From: Isoetes taiwanensis
Lineage: Eukaryota > Streptophyta > Lycopodiopsida > Isoetales > Isoetaceae
DNA length: 64,000 bases
Assembly: GCA_021234155.1 (NCBI GenBank)
Contig: JAJEKV010000205.1
Span: 1,285,501 to 1,349,500 of the forward strand
Reading direction: 5' to 3'
Below the pieces are notes generated by a model. It did no database searches, was not told where the DNA came from, and worked only from the letters and a program-made list of their open reading frames with translations. How positions within the stretch are numbered: the first letter of the stretch is position 1; each line of letters starts with the position of its first letter. The position numbers and the translations under genes were made by a program. This document shows positions 11,313 to 22,094 of the stretch, piece after piece.

Positions 11313-12465
11313 GATCAACGTTACTACATGCAGCATAAGGGTAAGGTTTGCTGTAGATGTTTATAAGATTTTGGCCAAAGGTTGGGGAGGTTTCTTCGTG
11401 TTTTTTATTTTTGTTTGTTTTTCCAGCTATTTTGAGAGAGTCACATGGGCTTCTTTGCATGCTTTTCGGGCCAGGGATTTTCTAATCTGGGTAGCTCCGG
11501 CATCCTTCAGAGTCAAATTGCCCAAGGATTCTCTATCTAATCCACCTACCTCTGGCCGTCTCTGGCACAGGGTGTTCTGACACAGCTACATCATTTAAAA
11601 ATCGAGCTGGGTTCCGCAAAACCCTTTAGATACCTGGTTCAAATTTTGTCTTTGTAGGTTCCGCAAAGCCCTTTGAGCTCCAGTTCCACAAACCCGGCAA
11701 ACAGCTGGGCCGCAGGAAAGGTTCAAATGGCTGAGCACAAAACCCCTTCTCAAAGTTTTTCTTAGATTTTGCTGTCTGCACCAAGCTTGCAACAAGCTCT
11801 GGTCTGGGATGCCGACTTTGGTTAGGCAGCAGGTTTCGGTGCTGTTGTAGGCATCCCGACTCTGGTTTGCTGTGGGCAGGATGCATTGCAGATACACATT
11901 TGTGTATCGGTTGTGTTTCAATGGTTTTTAATGCCATGTATTTTATTTTTTACAATGGTCATTTAATAAAAAACAAAACAAGGTTACACTTAGCGATAAG
12001 GCAAGCTTCTATATGTAAGGCAAGCTTCTATATGTAATGCAAAGCGTCAAGCTTCTACATGTAATGCAAAGCCCCTTGTTGTGCAACCACATCAAAAGAA
12101 GGCACCGCTACCCAAAAATGTGCATAAGGCAGTGATGTTAGATCTTCTAGAAGAGACTGGCCCCTTGTGGAATTGGAATTGATGCGTCATGTCAAATTAC
12201 TAATGTGGTTTTTTTTTATTTGTTTTCACCACTTTGTTGTTTGTGTGTTTGGTGATGCATGACATGACATATCTATACGTGTGATGTACTTCAATATGAG
12301 ATATATAATGGATACCAATATGTTGTATCATGTTTGTTGAATGAGGCCATATTTTGTTGATAAAAAATACTACAAACGTGAGCCCGACGATGCTGGGCAT
12401 TTGTCGTAGACATGTTAACTTTAGGGTTAGATTTTGTAGAGTACTCGGCACCATTGTCTTGGATA

Positions 12466-12639
12466 TATGAGTGTGTAGATAGTACAAAGTGCATAATGTA
12501 ATGGGTAGTCCGTGCATCCCCATAATGACGAAATCACAAACCAAGTTAAGTATGAGTGTGTAGATAGTACAAAGTGCATAATGTAATGGGTAGTCCGTGC
12601 ATCCCCATAATGACGAAATCACAAACCAAGTTAAGTATG
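12466..12639. repeat. perfect 85-bp tandem duplication
   Basis: The unit starting TATGAGTGTGTAGATAG at 12,466 is repeated without visible change at 12,551. Perfect identity means a very recent duplication or an assembly artefact. Confidence 0.9.
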
Positions 12640-12879
12640 TTGTATGGTGCCAGACATTCCCTTGTTCTAAATGATTTTTTCTAAAGCACCATTTTGTCTC
12701 GATGCAAATTTATGTATATTTCAATAGCCATAGAAGTAGCATATAATTGTGCACCAAACAACGTATACTAGCAGCGCCTTGAAGTGAGAATATTATTGGG
12801 TTTAGAAGAGTGTATTATCTTGGTATTAGTATGTAGATTGTGTTACGATGTATGAAATGTAAATAGTTGGTCCATGGCA

Positions 12880-14095
12880 ATGTGGCAATGAGGAAGGAAG
12901 GAAGGTATTTTTATCGTCCACGGAGACCAATCGGTCTATGGGTCGCAATACAAAAGCGCAGCAAGCGGATTACTACCCGGATTAAAAAACCCCCGCCCCG
13001 AAGGGTTTTCGAGGGAAAAACCGTGGCAGCAATCAGCCTACTGACAAACTGTTCCAATATACGAAATGCAAAGACACACAAATATATACACTCATGTCTG
13101 CGTGTAGTAGTGTGCGTCGGTGGCGGCCGGCGAGGGGCAAAGGTGGGCTCGCGAGATCCGATTACCTCAGATATGCGACCCGAACGCGTCTTGGCGGTGT
13201 GTTCATCGGCAAATGTAGGGGCAAGTCCGGCCGTACTAAGGGGCGTATCGGCCGGATCTCACCGAATCTTTGGGCAACTCACGGAAAGTGTGAGACTCAT
13301 CCTCAATGGCACCCGTTTGGCAAGACCTTGGCGAATTTGTCTGGCGGGGCTCCCCAATCCCTGTCAATAAGATCACCGATCTCGCGGAGATGGTGGGCAC
13401 CTGTGCGAATGGAGGCAATGAGTGCTGGCTTTTTTAGGGGCATTTGGGGAACGAGGTAGAGTTGTGGGCCCCGGACCAATGCGGGGTTGATGTGCTCCTT
13501 GTAATGGGCCATTTTGACCTGCTCTAGAAGCTGGGGTCTTAGAGCTTGGCAAGGAAGCAAGCGTCCAGTACTCCCGCGGTATCTGTCGGCCTATGTGTCC
13601 ACTGCCGACGCATCGTGCTCTGCGCGTTCCATCCGGCGAACCAGCGATCTCTCTTACCCCTCCAACAGCCACGAGCGGCTGGCGGGCCCATTGCCCACGG
13701 CAGCGTAAGCCAGTGCGGGGCCGAGCATCACCCATATTAACCACTTTCGAAAATAGGCGATGTGTCTATCAAGGGGCTGCCGGCCCGGCGGCAAGAATCC
13801 GATTTCTGCGGCCGAGAATCGATAGGAATTTGAAGGTTTCACCCAAGTGCCCGTGCCAAAAATGCCTTACAGACTGCTCCAAGTCATTCAGTGTAAGCCA
13901 AAGAGGCGGTAGGGCCCCAAACCTCGATCCCCTCTGAAGGACCGGGACTTCGACCCGCGAAGCGGATGTGATTGATGGCCCCAATCATAGAGCTGGGTGG
14001 TTTGTTGTTACGCATGGAATTAAAGCGCTTTCCACTCTTTGTCACCCATAGCGGATGGACGCCTCCCAACAGGGCATCAAGTCTATATAACAATT
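12880..14095 (-). mobile_element. decayed non-LTR retrotransposon (LINE), C-terminal part and 3' UTR (copy A)
   Basis: Read on the minus strand from about 14,090 down, fragments in several frames follow the order found after the reverse transcriptase of certain plant LINEs: EVWGPTASLAYTELEQ, then PLDRHIAYFRKW, then ALIASIRTGAHHL and finally GAIEDESHTF. The last two correspond to a terminal Cys/His cluster, which is better kept in copy B (42.1-44.3 kb). The 3' UTR contains the conserved hairpin core at 12,968-13,034 and ends near GGACGATAAAAA. At least five frameshifts are needed to read through, so it is dead. Confidence 0.72.
12968..13034 (-). other. conserved hairpin core element, copy A
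   Basis: A core of about 40 nt (ATTAAAAAACCCCCGCCCC...TTTTCGAGGGAAAAACC on the plus strand) is flanked by GATTACTACC on the left and GGCAGCAATC on the right, an 8-of-10 inverted repeat. The same core with different but again complementary flanks occurs at 42,199-42,265 and 19,605-19,680. Confidence 0.7.
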
Positions 14096-14258
14096 GCCAT
14101 TGAGTTATAAAAATGTATAAGAAATTCAGTTAAGACAGAGAATGACAATTGGTTTGTTGCTAATATAAATAATTGAACAAATAAGAATTACAATTCTTGT
14201 TAGATTTAAATAAAATGAGCACGGGGCATGTCAAATGTAGGTGCAGGTTAAAATACAT

Positions 14259-14324
14259 ATGGCAGTATCTAGGGATGAATATGTAGCTTTTATGGCAGTA
14301 TCTAGGGATGAATATGTAGCAAGT
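14259..14324. repeat. 33-bp tandem duplication
   Basis: ATGGCAGTATCTAGGGATGA...TATGTAGC is present at 14,259 and 14,292. Confidence 0.85.
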
Positions 14325-14467
14325 TCGTATAGTGAATATATATATAGCACATATATATAGTACGCTCATTTATGAATATGCCATCTAACTTCAAACAAAA
14401 AGGAATTAATTCCTATACAATTGTAATGGTCCTTAGTTGAACTACATGCTCCTCACACCATATGGGC

Positions 14468-14836
14468 CGACTCAAATAGCCACACCACTAAATACCAAAT
14501 CTCAAATGGTGAGCTCTTTAGCTCAAAACAGTTTTAAGGCATGCCAACTCTATGCCACGGCCTCGCCTGTATCATGTACAAATTGAATGATAATCACAGT
14601 TTCTATATAATTGAGTCAATGTTGAAATATTGTTGACTCCTATATGCTACTTGGGTTTAATCGACTCAAATAGCTACACCACTAAATACCAAATCTCAAA
14701 TAGTGAACTCTTTAGCTCAAAACAGTTTTTAAGGCATGCCAACTCTATGCCAAGGCCTTGCATGTATCATGTACAAATTGAATGATAATCACAGTTTCTA
14801 TATTGCTGACTCCTATATGTTATGTGGGTTTAATCA
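14468..14836. repeat. tandem duplication of about 194 bp
   Basis: Unit 1 starts at 14,468 (CGACTCAAATAGC) and unit 2 at 14,662. They share long blocks such as CACCACTAAATACCAAATCT and TGTACAAATTGAATGATAAT. The second unit lacks about 20 bp near its end. No coding potential. Confidence 0.88.
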
Positions 14837-15040
14837 TGCATAGGCTCATCAATGGCTATCCAATTATAGGCAAACCCCATGTGTGCATGACTCATAATTT
14901 CCCGTTATACAAAGAAACTATCTATATCACATGGTTGTCTGGTTGTCTGGAAGTAACTCAACCATCAGCTTATCCACATGGATGATTACTTCATCAATGT
15001 CATATCAAACTGCAACTCTTGGCTCTACCAACCAACTTAC

Positions 15041-15170
15041 AAACTTTTTCAAATAATCCAAGTATGAGGGGTTGAGATCTTGAGGCCATTTCATAACTCC
15101 ACTCATGGTTGCTAGTTGCAATCTTCTTTCACCATCACCAATAGAATAATCAAAGGGTGACACTCTATAC
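15041..15170 (-). CDS. candidate internal exon, unidentified
   Basis: On the minus strand the acceptor TATCTTCCATAG leads into an open frame that reads RVSPFDYSIGDGERRLQ and then VMKWPQDLNPSYLDYLKKF, ending at the strong donor TTT|GTAAGT (exon end 15,041). I do not recognise the protein. It is on the same strand as the ARGONAUTE fragment at 15,585 but does not match that family. A second short open block (NVPPSIVQVHAEHLNSRIVQ) lies behind a CAG acceptor at 15,439. Confidence 0.35.
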
Positions 15171-15584
15171 CTATGGAAGATAAACACTTCATTGACTTGT
15201 AATTGTTTCAAAGATATTTATTTGCATAGCACACAATAGATGTGCGCTCTATTCTATCTGCTTGCAATGATGTATACCTGAATTCTTAAGTTACATGTAA
15301 TAAGTAACAAGTTTAAAAAATGCATAATGATTTACATACTGGTGAAGATGCCAGTCATTTTATTTATATCTGCATTTCTTGGACAATTCTAGAGTTTAGG
15401 TGCTCTGCATGGACCTGAACAATGCTGGGCGGCACATTCCTGCAAAGTAATACATTATTAGGAAAGTTTCAACATAGTAACTCAGCCAAAACCATGTTTC
15501 TCACAGTAAAACATGCACATGCTCAGATGTAATATATGATATCCATTGTATTCATGTTGACTGTGTGTATATGTAATTTCTAAC

Positions 15585-15611
15585 CTTGAGCCCCTTCAAC
15601 AGCTTCTTAAC
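15585..15611 (-). pseudogene. ARGONAUTE-like exon fragment on the far side of the OTA element
   Basis: After the acceptor GATGCACCAG the minus strand reads VKKLLKGLK and meets GTTAGA. In plant AGO1-type proteins a (V)KIKKALRGVK block follows the L1 linker, so this short exon fits the region downstream of the fragment at 26,951-27,250. The two pieces are separated by the 11-kb retrotransposon at 15,747-26,788. Nine codons are weak evidence alone; the call rests on position and order. Confidence 0.35.
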
Positions 15612-15741
15612 CTGGTGCATCAAACAGAATTAGACAGAGTTTATAGCATGTAACATGAATATGAAATATAGAAGAATACTAATTTTGGCTCTTAATGCAT
15701 CCCCACGTGCGTCTTATTTAAAAAATTGGGGTTAAGCTACC

Positions 15742-15746
15742 CAGGG
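15742..15746. other. target-site duplication, left copy (CAGGG)
   Basis: CAGGG stands directly before the LTR start TGTTAG and again directly after the LTR end CTAAACA (26,789-26,793). This five-base duplication fixes both ends of the OTA element. Confidence 0.88.
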
Positions 15747-16304
15747 TGTTAGTCCTATACGTCCAGGTACAGGACTATTCCTGAAGACCACGGAGTATGG
15801 CAGGAATAAGGCACCAGGTCAAGCATCGGTTAGTAGACCCACGCCCCCGCTGAAACCCATGCAGAAGACCACGCCCCAGTCAAAGAAGAGACCCAGAACG
15901 GACAAATGATGGCCTCCGTGGAGTATAGTCCAACGTAAGCGGGATTCCAGGACAGTGAAGGCGCTGCCAGATTCCCCAAAAATCAGGCGTTGGTCCGGGA
16001 GTTGGTAACTGAGACCTACCACATACCTATTTTGGGCCCAAGGTCATTGTACTATATATATAAGTAGAGATAGATCTCAAGTTTTTAGATGAGATTTTGG
16101 CCTTGTCTCGATTGCTCATGTACTCAAGTTGATATCAAGAAAGTCTTATTTCCGCTTACTGTTTTTGTCTTGTTCTCTCTTTTCTTTTCTTTTCTTTTCT
16201 TTCTTCTCTCCTCTGCAAAATCCCGCGTGACACTCAGTTAGGCTTCTCCTAGGGTCCCCATAGAGTGCTGTCTTGCAGGAGATCCCGAACCTAGACTCTA
16301 AACA
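15747..16304 (+). repeat. 5' LTR of the OTA element (558 bp)
   Basis: Starts TGTTAG and ends CTAAACA. Contains a TATA box at 16,053, a CT-rich tract at about 16,180-16,215 and, near the right end, CTTGCAGGAGATCCCGAAC, which recurs in the truncated 3' LTR at about 26,755. Confidence 0.88.
16053..16061 (+). promoter_or_regulatory. TATA box of the OTA 5' LTR
   Basis: TATATATATAAG about 300 bp into the LTR and 250 bp before its end; likely start of the genomic RNA about 30 bp downstream. Confidence 0.6.
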
Positions 16305-16305
16305 C

Positions 16306-16322
16306 TGCCTCGCTGCCGGGTC
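16306..16322 (+). other. primer-binding site, degenerate
   Basis: TGCCTCGCTGCCGGGTC directly follows the LTR end and resembles the TGGCGCCGTTGCCGGGG primer sites of plant Athila/Tat elements. The gag ATG (16,348) is only 43 nt past the LTR, a very short leader. Confidence 0.6.
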
Positions 16323-16347
16323 TTAGTTCTTTTTCTCTCCCCTCAAT

Positions 16348-17363
16348 ATGTCTGCTCGTGCTTTTACTCCTGAGGAGTTGCTGAGGAGATCCTTAGCCAA
16401 ACTGCAGCTCGCTTGGAATGCCACCAGCGCCGAGATGCTGCTCGCGAAATATATGATCCTGCCTATGACATCGAAGGAAGCCGTGTCCGCTCACGTACTC
16501 AGTCGGCACCGCCCACCCTTCGTGTCAGTTCTCGACCAGGGTCTCCCCCTATTTGCAAGCACTACTCTCAACCACATTCGCCACATCATACACCGGTCTA
16601 TCCTATTCCTCATTATTTTTAGACTCCAGACAGCACTGCCATTCATATCCCTTCTGGTCACACTCCTTTGCCTTCTCAACCCCCTTCTCCTCCGACTGGG
16701 ATGGGATATCCTCATATCTCTTTTGGCCCTCCTCATGTTCATGAATTTCAATCTCCCCCCTCCTTTCAGCACTCCGTTCCAGTTTACAACATTATTGATC
16801 TCAAATTAAATAAGGACGGCTCCCACGGCCCTTTGCCCATGGGCGCTCCTCTTTCTGGACCACCTGGTTTCTCGGTTCCCATGCCACCACCTTGTTCCCA
16901 GCCCAAGGCTGTGCCTCAAGGATATATTCCTACTTATGCTCCACCCCTTTACACGCAAGTTCAGGCTCCATCACCTGTTCAAAATCTGAAGCTCACATAT
17001 CTGATTTTTGGGAATACCAAAGGGCAGCCCTTCGATCAAAGTGCCCAAGCTCACATGGAGGAATTTGAGGCCTTGGCTATTCTGAATGGCCATTCTCAGC
17101 CTCAACTCAAGTTCCACATTTTCTCCACCATGCTGCGAGGAGCCCCTCATCAGTGGCTCATGGCCAACAAAAGTCACTGGAAACAAAACTGGCAAAAGAT
17201 GAAGACTGCCTTTCTCTCTCATTATGGCACCGCGGATAATGATCAGCAGCTTCTAAAGCAGCTCAATGATCTACAGCAACAACCCACGGAGTCTACCCGT
17301 GACTTTGCGGATTGTCTCCAAATTCTTGTCATCAAGCTTAAAGAGTATCCCATGCAGAGCTAG
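16348..17363 (+). pseudogene. gag: gag of the OTA element
   Basis: Starts MSARAFTPEELLRRS. A frame change near 16,430 and another near 16,670 lead to a Pro-rich linker (GPPGFSVPMPPPC) and then the capsid-type gag domain: HMEEFEALAILNGHS, HIFSTMLRGAPHQWL, WQKMKTAFLSHYGT and STRDFADCLQIL. The frame ends at 17,363 (TAG), about where further gag sequence (IGSP..., CPKTLEQVIELV) continues in another frame. Confidence 0.8.
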
Positions 17364-18632
17364 ATTCTAGTATGGTTTCTATAGGGTCTCCCTCCTGCAA
17401 TTCATCTTATGACAGAGTACCTGTGTCCCAAGACCTTGGAGCAAGTTATTGAATTGGTGAATCACTCCGTCAATGTGTTGTCTCGGGGTGTTTCCCTCAT
17501 GGAGCTTCCCTTCATGCCTCCCGTCATGGTTCCTCAGAATGCGGTACAACCTCCCCAGTCTGCTCCTCCTCAAAGAAGTCAAATTTGGTGTCACATCTAT
17601 AAGTACCAAGGTCATCTTGCCAATGAGTGTAACTCTACCAATGGCCCTCTTCACTGTAAGCGTTGCAATATGTGCAATCACTCTACTGAAGAGTGTACCC
17701 GTGCTCATCCTACACCCTTCAGGCAAAAAATGGTCTTCCAGGTGCAGACCACGCCACAACAATATCCACAACAGCAATCCTATTGGCCTCAACAGAATCA
17801 ATAGGCTCAGCAACCCCAACAATCTAGGGGTCAAGGTTCCCGACCTCCTTTTGATCATTCGAAAGCACAGTTGCTATCACTGTCAAGAATGGACCACCAC
17901 GGCAAGTCCTCAGCTTCCTCAAGTCCAAGTTCAGCTTTCAGGAACAAATCAAACGACTTCAGTTCGTCTTACTGCGTATCAACTCTGGGTCGCCAATGGC
18001 AAACAGGACCCACGTTCGGTTTTGAAGAAATCCCTCGACTACCACAGCAGCAGAGACCTCAACAAGCAGCACCCTCCACAACTCTGGATCAACAAGCTCA
18101 GAAAGAAATCTATCAGGCTCTTAATCCTCCAGTTACAGCCGTCCAATTGGGTTGGTCTGGTCTCATGCCAGACCAAGGCATCACGCTCGTTGACGATCAT
18201 CCCACATGACACGCAACCTGCATTTGCTGTGGATACCATTCCGCATGAGGAGCACAAAACGATCCATTTCGACCCTGATCTTGATAAGCTCATGCCTCAT
18301 GTCATGCCCAAGGTGCGCCAAAGCATTCTCAAACTTATGCAAGCTGCTGAAGGTCGCATGCTTGCCAACATTCACGCCACCACACGCGCCCAGCAGCGCC
18401 AGGAAGTGCCCTCCACGTCAAAAAACCCACGCACTCAGCAGTACCCCAACATTGCTGCTGAAGTGTAACTCCTCAAGGAAGTCTCTGCGTCTATGCCTCA
18501 GACTCCCGCACCATTGGAACCTACAAATCCTTTCTCACGTGTTCCCTTAGAACTCCAAGAGGAGCTGGCAAAAATAAGATTCCTCTGAGACTTGCTACTA
18601 TCCTCAAACTGAGTCCCGCTCTCAAGGAATAG
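17364..18632 (+). pseudogene. gag: nucleocapsid zinc knuckles and linker of the OTA element
   Basis: The frame 17,409-17,804 holds two knuckles. The first, CHIYKYQGHLANEC, has Tyr in place of the second Cys. The second, CKRCNMCNHSTEEC, is intact (CX2CX4HX4C). A Gln/Pro-rich stretch follows (TTPQQYPQQQSYWPQQNQ) and ends in a stop. From 17,805 to about 18,630 the sequence keeps a protein-like character but shifts frame several times (for example VMPKVRQSILKLMQAAEGRM near 18,300). No further domain is recognised there. Confidence 0.75.
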
Positions 18633-19259
18633 TTGCCCCTACCCACGGTCTTGGTAGGTGCTGTAGCCACCTCTACCCCAACGATACATGCCACGGTGGG
18701 AAATCACCAGATCAATCATATGCAAATTGATGGCGGTAGTGCCGTCAAGCTCATCACGGACAAGCTTCAGAGACAGTTGGGCATCAAGCAAATTTATCGT
18801 GCCCCCTATGACATCAAGCTTGCCAATGGCCACATCACGCGACCTCAAGACGTCACCCCTCTTCTCCACATCAGTATTGGGGATCTCAAATTTCCCTTGG
18901 AATTTGGTGTTTGGAAAGCTGGTGAAGATCCCGATGATTATGAAATGCTGGTGGGAAGACCCTTCCTTCGCTAAGCTAAAAGCATTCATTATTGGGCGAC
19001 TCATCAACTTGTCATCATAGACGGCACATTGAATGCTACCATGGATCTAGAAACTGGCAAGCTCAAATCTGTTGAGCATGCTGAGCCCTCTCTCACAGAC
19101 AGTGATTCAGAAGAAGCTCAATATATTTATCATGTTCAGGCTCCTCCAGCCGATCTTCCTCTGTCTTCTTACCCAGAGTATGCAGATCCTTGGGGAGATA
19201 TGACCCTTGATCAGGACCAGGTTGTGGCTGCCTTACTGGATCCATATCTGGCACCTTGA
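18633..19259 (+). pseudogene. pol: aspartic protease of the OTA element
   Basis: MQIDGGSAVKLIT carries the active-site Asp in the DGGSA form common in this lineage. YDIKLANGHITRP and EMLVGRPFLR are the later protease blocks. A TAA at 18,972 interrupts it, and the acidic linker (DSDSEEAQYIYHVQAP) continues to 19,259 in another frame. The insertion at 19,408 lies a little downstream. Confidence 0.8.
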
Positions 19260-19604
19260 AATCGGATCCAGCGAGTAGATATTTTCCCTGCAGATGACAC
19301 TCATGACGTTGTTGATGTTGCTGCTATCATGAAGCAACCATTACTTGATGACACTCAACAGCCTCGCCTTTTCACGACACAGGGTGCTGCACCATCCGTG
19401 ATGTTCCATTCTAGAATGGGACTCGCAAGAAACCAACAAAGCGCCCATAGATAGGCTTCTCATTCATCTCAGCAGATTTTCTACAATGGTGGACAGTGGG
19501 TAGCCGCACACATGCGAACTACCCACGAAAATAAAGGGAAAATCCAATTATATCATTTGGACCCCAAAACAAATACAATGCTAATAGATGAGTGGTTGAT
19601 GTAC

Positions 19605-19680
19605 TGCCGAAAGCTTATCAGGGATTAAAAACCCGCCCTTTCGGTTTTTGAGGAAAAACCCTAGTGATAAGCCTTCGGCA
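19605..19680. other. conserved hairpin core element, copy C
   Basis: The core ATTAAAAACCCGCCCTTTCG...TTTTTGAGGAAAAACC is enclosed by TGCCGAAAGCTTATCA on the left and TGATAAGCCTTCGGCA on the right, 15 of 16 positions complementary. It has the longest stem of the three copies and its stem sequence is unrelated to the other two. Confidence 0.75.
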
Positions 19681-20054
19681 AGGGGCTTAGACAAGCGTAA
19701 GGCATAGAATCGCCCCAAAACCCCCGCATGGAGAAGTCGAAGCGGATGCCGCTTCGCCAACGTTGCACACGCACATCACCAACACAACAAGCGAGAAAAC
19801 ATACCGGAGAATAGCATCACCCGGTGGGGTGAAAAAAAAAGCATCACCCGGTGGGTGGAAAAACATGATAAAGAGAACTTGTACAAAATATAATAAACAA
19901 AGAAGGGGGGGAGGGTGGGTTCAAAGAGAATAAGGTACTGCTGAGAGAAGAAGAAGCACCGATGAGGCGTGGATGCGTAAACGCTACTGAAATAGCGAAC
20001 TCCCAACCAAAACGGGCATGCGCCGCCGCATGCATGCATGCATGATAGATACTC

Positions 20055-20111
20055 GTCCCATTCTAGAATGGCGATCCGATGTCTCGGATCGATGCGATTC
20101 TAGAATGGGAC
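20055..20111. repeat. nested perfect palindrome
   Basis: GTCCCATTCTAGAAT (20,055-20,069) is the exact reverse complement of ATTCTAGAATGGGAC (20,097-20,111). Inside it CGATCCGA and TCGGATCG (20,072-20,091) form a second 8-bp stem with a 4-base loop. Another 9-bp stem, CCAGGCAGG/CCTGCCTGG, lies at 20,241-20,271. Confidence 0.85.
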
Positions 20112-20399
20112 TCGAAAGAAACCAACAAAGCGCCCGACTACCAGAGAACTTCCTTACAAACTAGGATCGAGGACGAAGGTCACAGGACGAGGCCAAAGGC
20201 CGGTAAAGTATAGCATGAAAGATACGCCAAATTGGCTAAACCAGGCAGGAAGAAGCCCCTCCCCTGCCTGGAAACAATTCAAAGAGAATAAGGTACCGCT
20301 GAGAGAAGAGGAAGCAACCTCCTGCTCATGTTGTCAAGGACACAGAAGTAGTCCCGCACATTCAAACTCCAGAAGTTGAAGTCGTGGATCTGAGATAAT

Positions 20400-21870
20400 C
20401 AACCTGTCAAGTTGGCTGCAAATCTTCCACACAACTATAAAGCTCGTGCTATCACCCTCTTCAAGAAGTTTAAGCACATCTTTGCGTGGAGCTACAAAGA
20501 CTTAAGGGGTATCAAGAAAGAGTTGGGGGAACTGACCATTCCCACGAAACCTGATGCACGTCCAATCTAGCAACGACAGTACAGGCTCAACCCCAACTAT
20601 TGTGACCGTGTCAAAGCCGAAATAGACAAACTTCTTGCAGTTGGCTTGATTTATGAGGTCAAACACTCAGAGTGGGTGAGCCCAATTGTAATTGCTCTCA
20701 AGCACAATGGCAATATACGTGTTTGCGTGGACTACGGGAAATTAAATCAGGCCACAGAATGGGATCATTTCCCACTACCCTTCACAAACCATGTTCTTGA
20801 AGAGGTAGCCGGCCATGAAATGTACTCCTTCATGGATGGTTTTTTGAGGTACAATCAAATCTCTATCAGTGCTGAGGATCAATTGTAAACCACTTTCACC
20901 ACGCCATGGGCACTTTTGCCTACAGTGGTACCTTTTGGATTATCAAATCCCCATCCACTTTTCAACATATCATGCTTTCTGTATTTCAACATTATATGAA
21001 AGACAATGCCTTTCGACAAAATTTTCAGGACAATTTTTCTGCATATAGCTCCATGGAAGAACATCTTGACAAATTAGAGCTTGTTTTTCAAAAATGTGAT
21101 GAGTCTGGTATCAGTCTAAATCCATAAAAATGTACTTTCTGTCTCACCTAAGGTGTCCTTCTTGAGCATGTTGTCAGTAAAGAAGGTATCACGACAGATC
21201 CTGCCAAAATCAATTGTGTGCTGAAGGCTCATGCACCTTCGAACATCAAAGAGACACGCTCCTTCTTGGGCAAAGTCAATTACTATGCAACCTTCATTCC
21301 TGGACTCGCTGCTATTGCTAATCCCATTCATAAACTCACGGGTGATGAATCCTCGTGGGCTTGGACTCCCCAGGCGGATGCAGCATTTCAGAAATTGAAG
21401 ATCTTGCTAACTCAAGCTCCGGTTCTTGTTCCACCTCAGTGGGACAAACCTTTTCATGTCCATGTCCATGTCCATGTCGATGTCTCGGCTTTTGCTATTG
21501 CTGTTGTTCTTTCTCAAGCATATGACGTTCACACAGACAAACCTATTCGCTATGCTAGCAGGAAACTTAATCCAGCTGAGCAGAATTATTCTGCCACGGA
21601 AAGGGAAGCCCTTGGCCTTGTCTTCTGTGTCCAAAGATTCCGTCATTATTTGTTGGAAAGCAAAATCAAATTTTTTGTTGATCATCAACTCTCCTTTATT
21701 TGATCAACAAAACCACGCCCACGGGTCGCATTGCCTGTTGGGTCCTGCTTTTTCAAGAATTTGCTCCCTTTGAGATCATTCACAAGGCTGGTAAGTCTCA
21801 TGTTGTGTCAGATTATCTTTCATGCATACACACGGACGACCCATCCACGGGTGTTTCCGATGTCTTTCCA
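20400..21870 (+). pseudogene. pol: reverse transcriptase and RNase H of the OTA element
   Basis: RT blocks in order: FKKFKHIFAWSYKDLRGI, YRLNPNYCDRVKAEIDKLL, HSEWVSPIVIALKHNG, VCVDYGKLNQATEWDHFPLP and HEMYSFMDGFLRYNQI. The catalytic strand reads NFQDNFSAYSSMEEHL, where the usual D-D pair has become D-N. Stops occur at 20,568, 20,886 and 21,125. The connection SFLGKVNYYATFIPGL is followed by RNase H with VHVDVSAFAIAVVLSQ, preceded by an expanded His-Val run from a TCCATG repeat. The loss of one catalytic Asp alone would inactivate the enzyme. Confidence 0.88.
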
Positions 21871-22094
21871 GATGCACAACTATTCTTGGTCACGGCCACG
21901 CCTCATTGGTTTCATGACTATCAGCAATATCTCCTCTCTGGTGCATCCCCGTCTGAAGACCCCACGCTCTCTCCTGAGAAGCTCCGGTCACGCCGTCAAC
22001 AGTTCCTTCGTGAGGTCCGTGACTATACCATGGTTGCGGGGCATCTCTATAAACGTGGCAAGGACATGATTTTGCGTCGGTGCGTTCTTCCTCA

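Larger units (their letters stand above)
19408..20320. mobile_element. hairpin-rich insertion between protease and RT
   Basis: Retroelement coding stops near 19,400 and resumes near 20,330 (VVKDTEVVPHIQTPEVEVVD). Inside are two copies of a 39-bp sequence (ATTCTAGAATGGGACTCG...AACCAACAAAGCGCCC at 19,408 and 20,097), two copies of TTCAAAGAGAATAAGGTAC (19,919 and 20,278), two copies of GCATCACCCGGTGGG (about 19,813 and 19,839), the conserved hairpin core at 19,605-19,680 and other strong hairpins. No open frame of note. The exact borders are uncertain and its class is unknown. Confidence 0.6.

Noticed and set aside
12968-13034. Hammerhead ribozyme
   Set aside because: The core has no CTGATGA or GAAA arrangement with three stems, so the hammerhead fold does not apply.
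13094-13937. Several plus-strand ORFs of 60-167 codons
   Set aside because: They overlap the GC-rich minus-strand LINE relic in antisense and show no recognisable domain.
16668-17363. Independent Pro-rich host gene
   Set aside because: The frame continues into a gag domain, zinc knuckles and pol of the OTA element.
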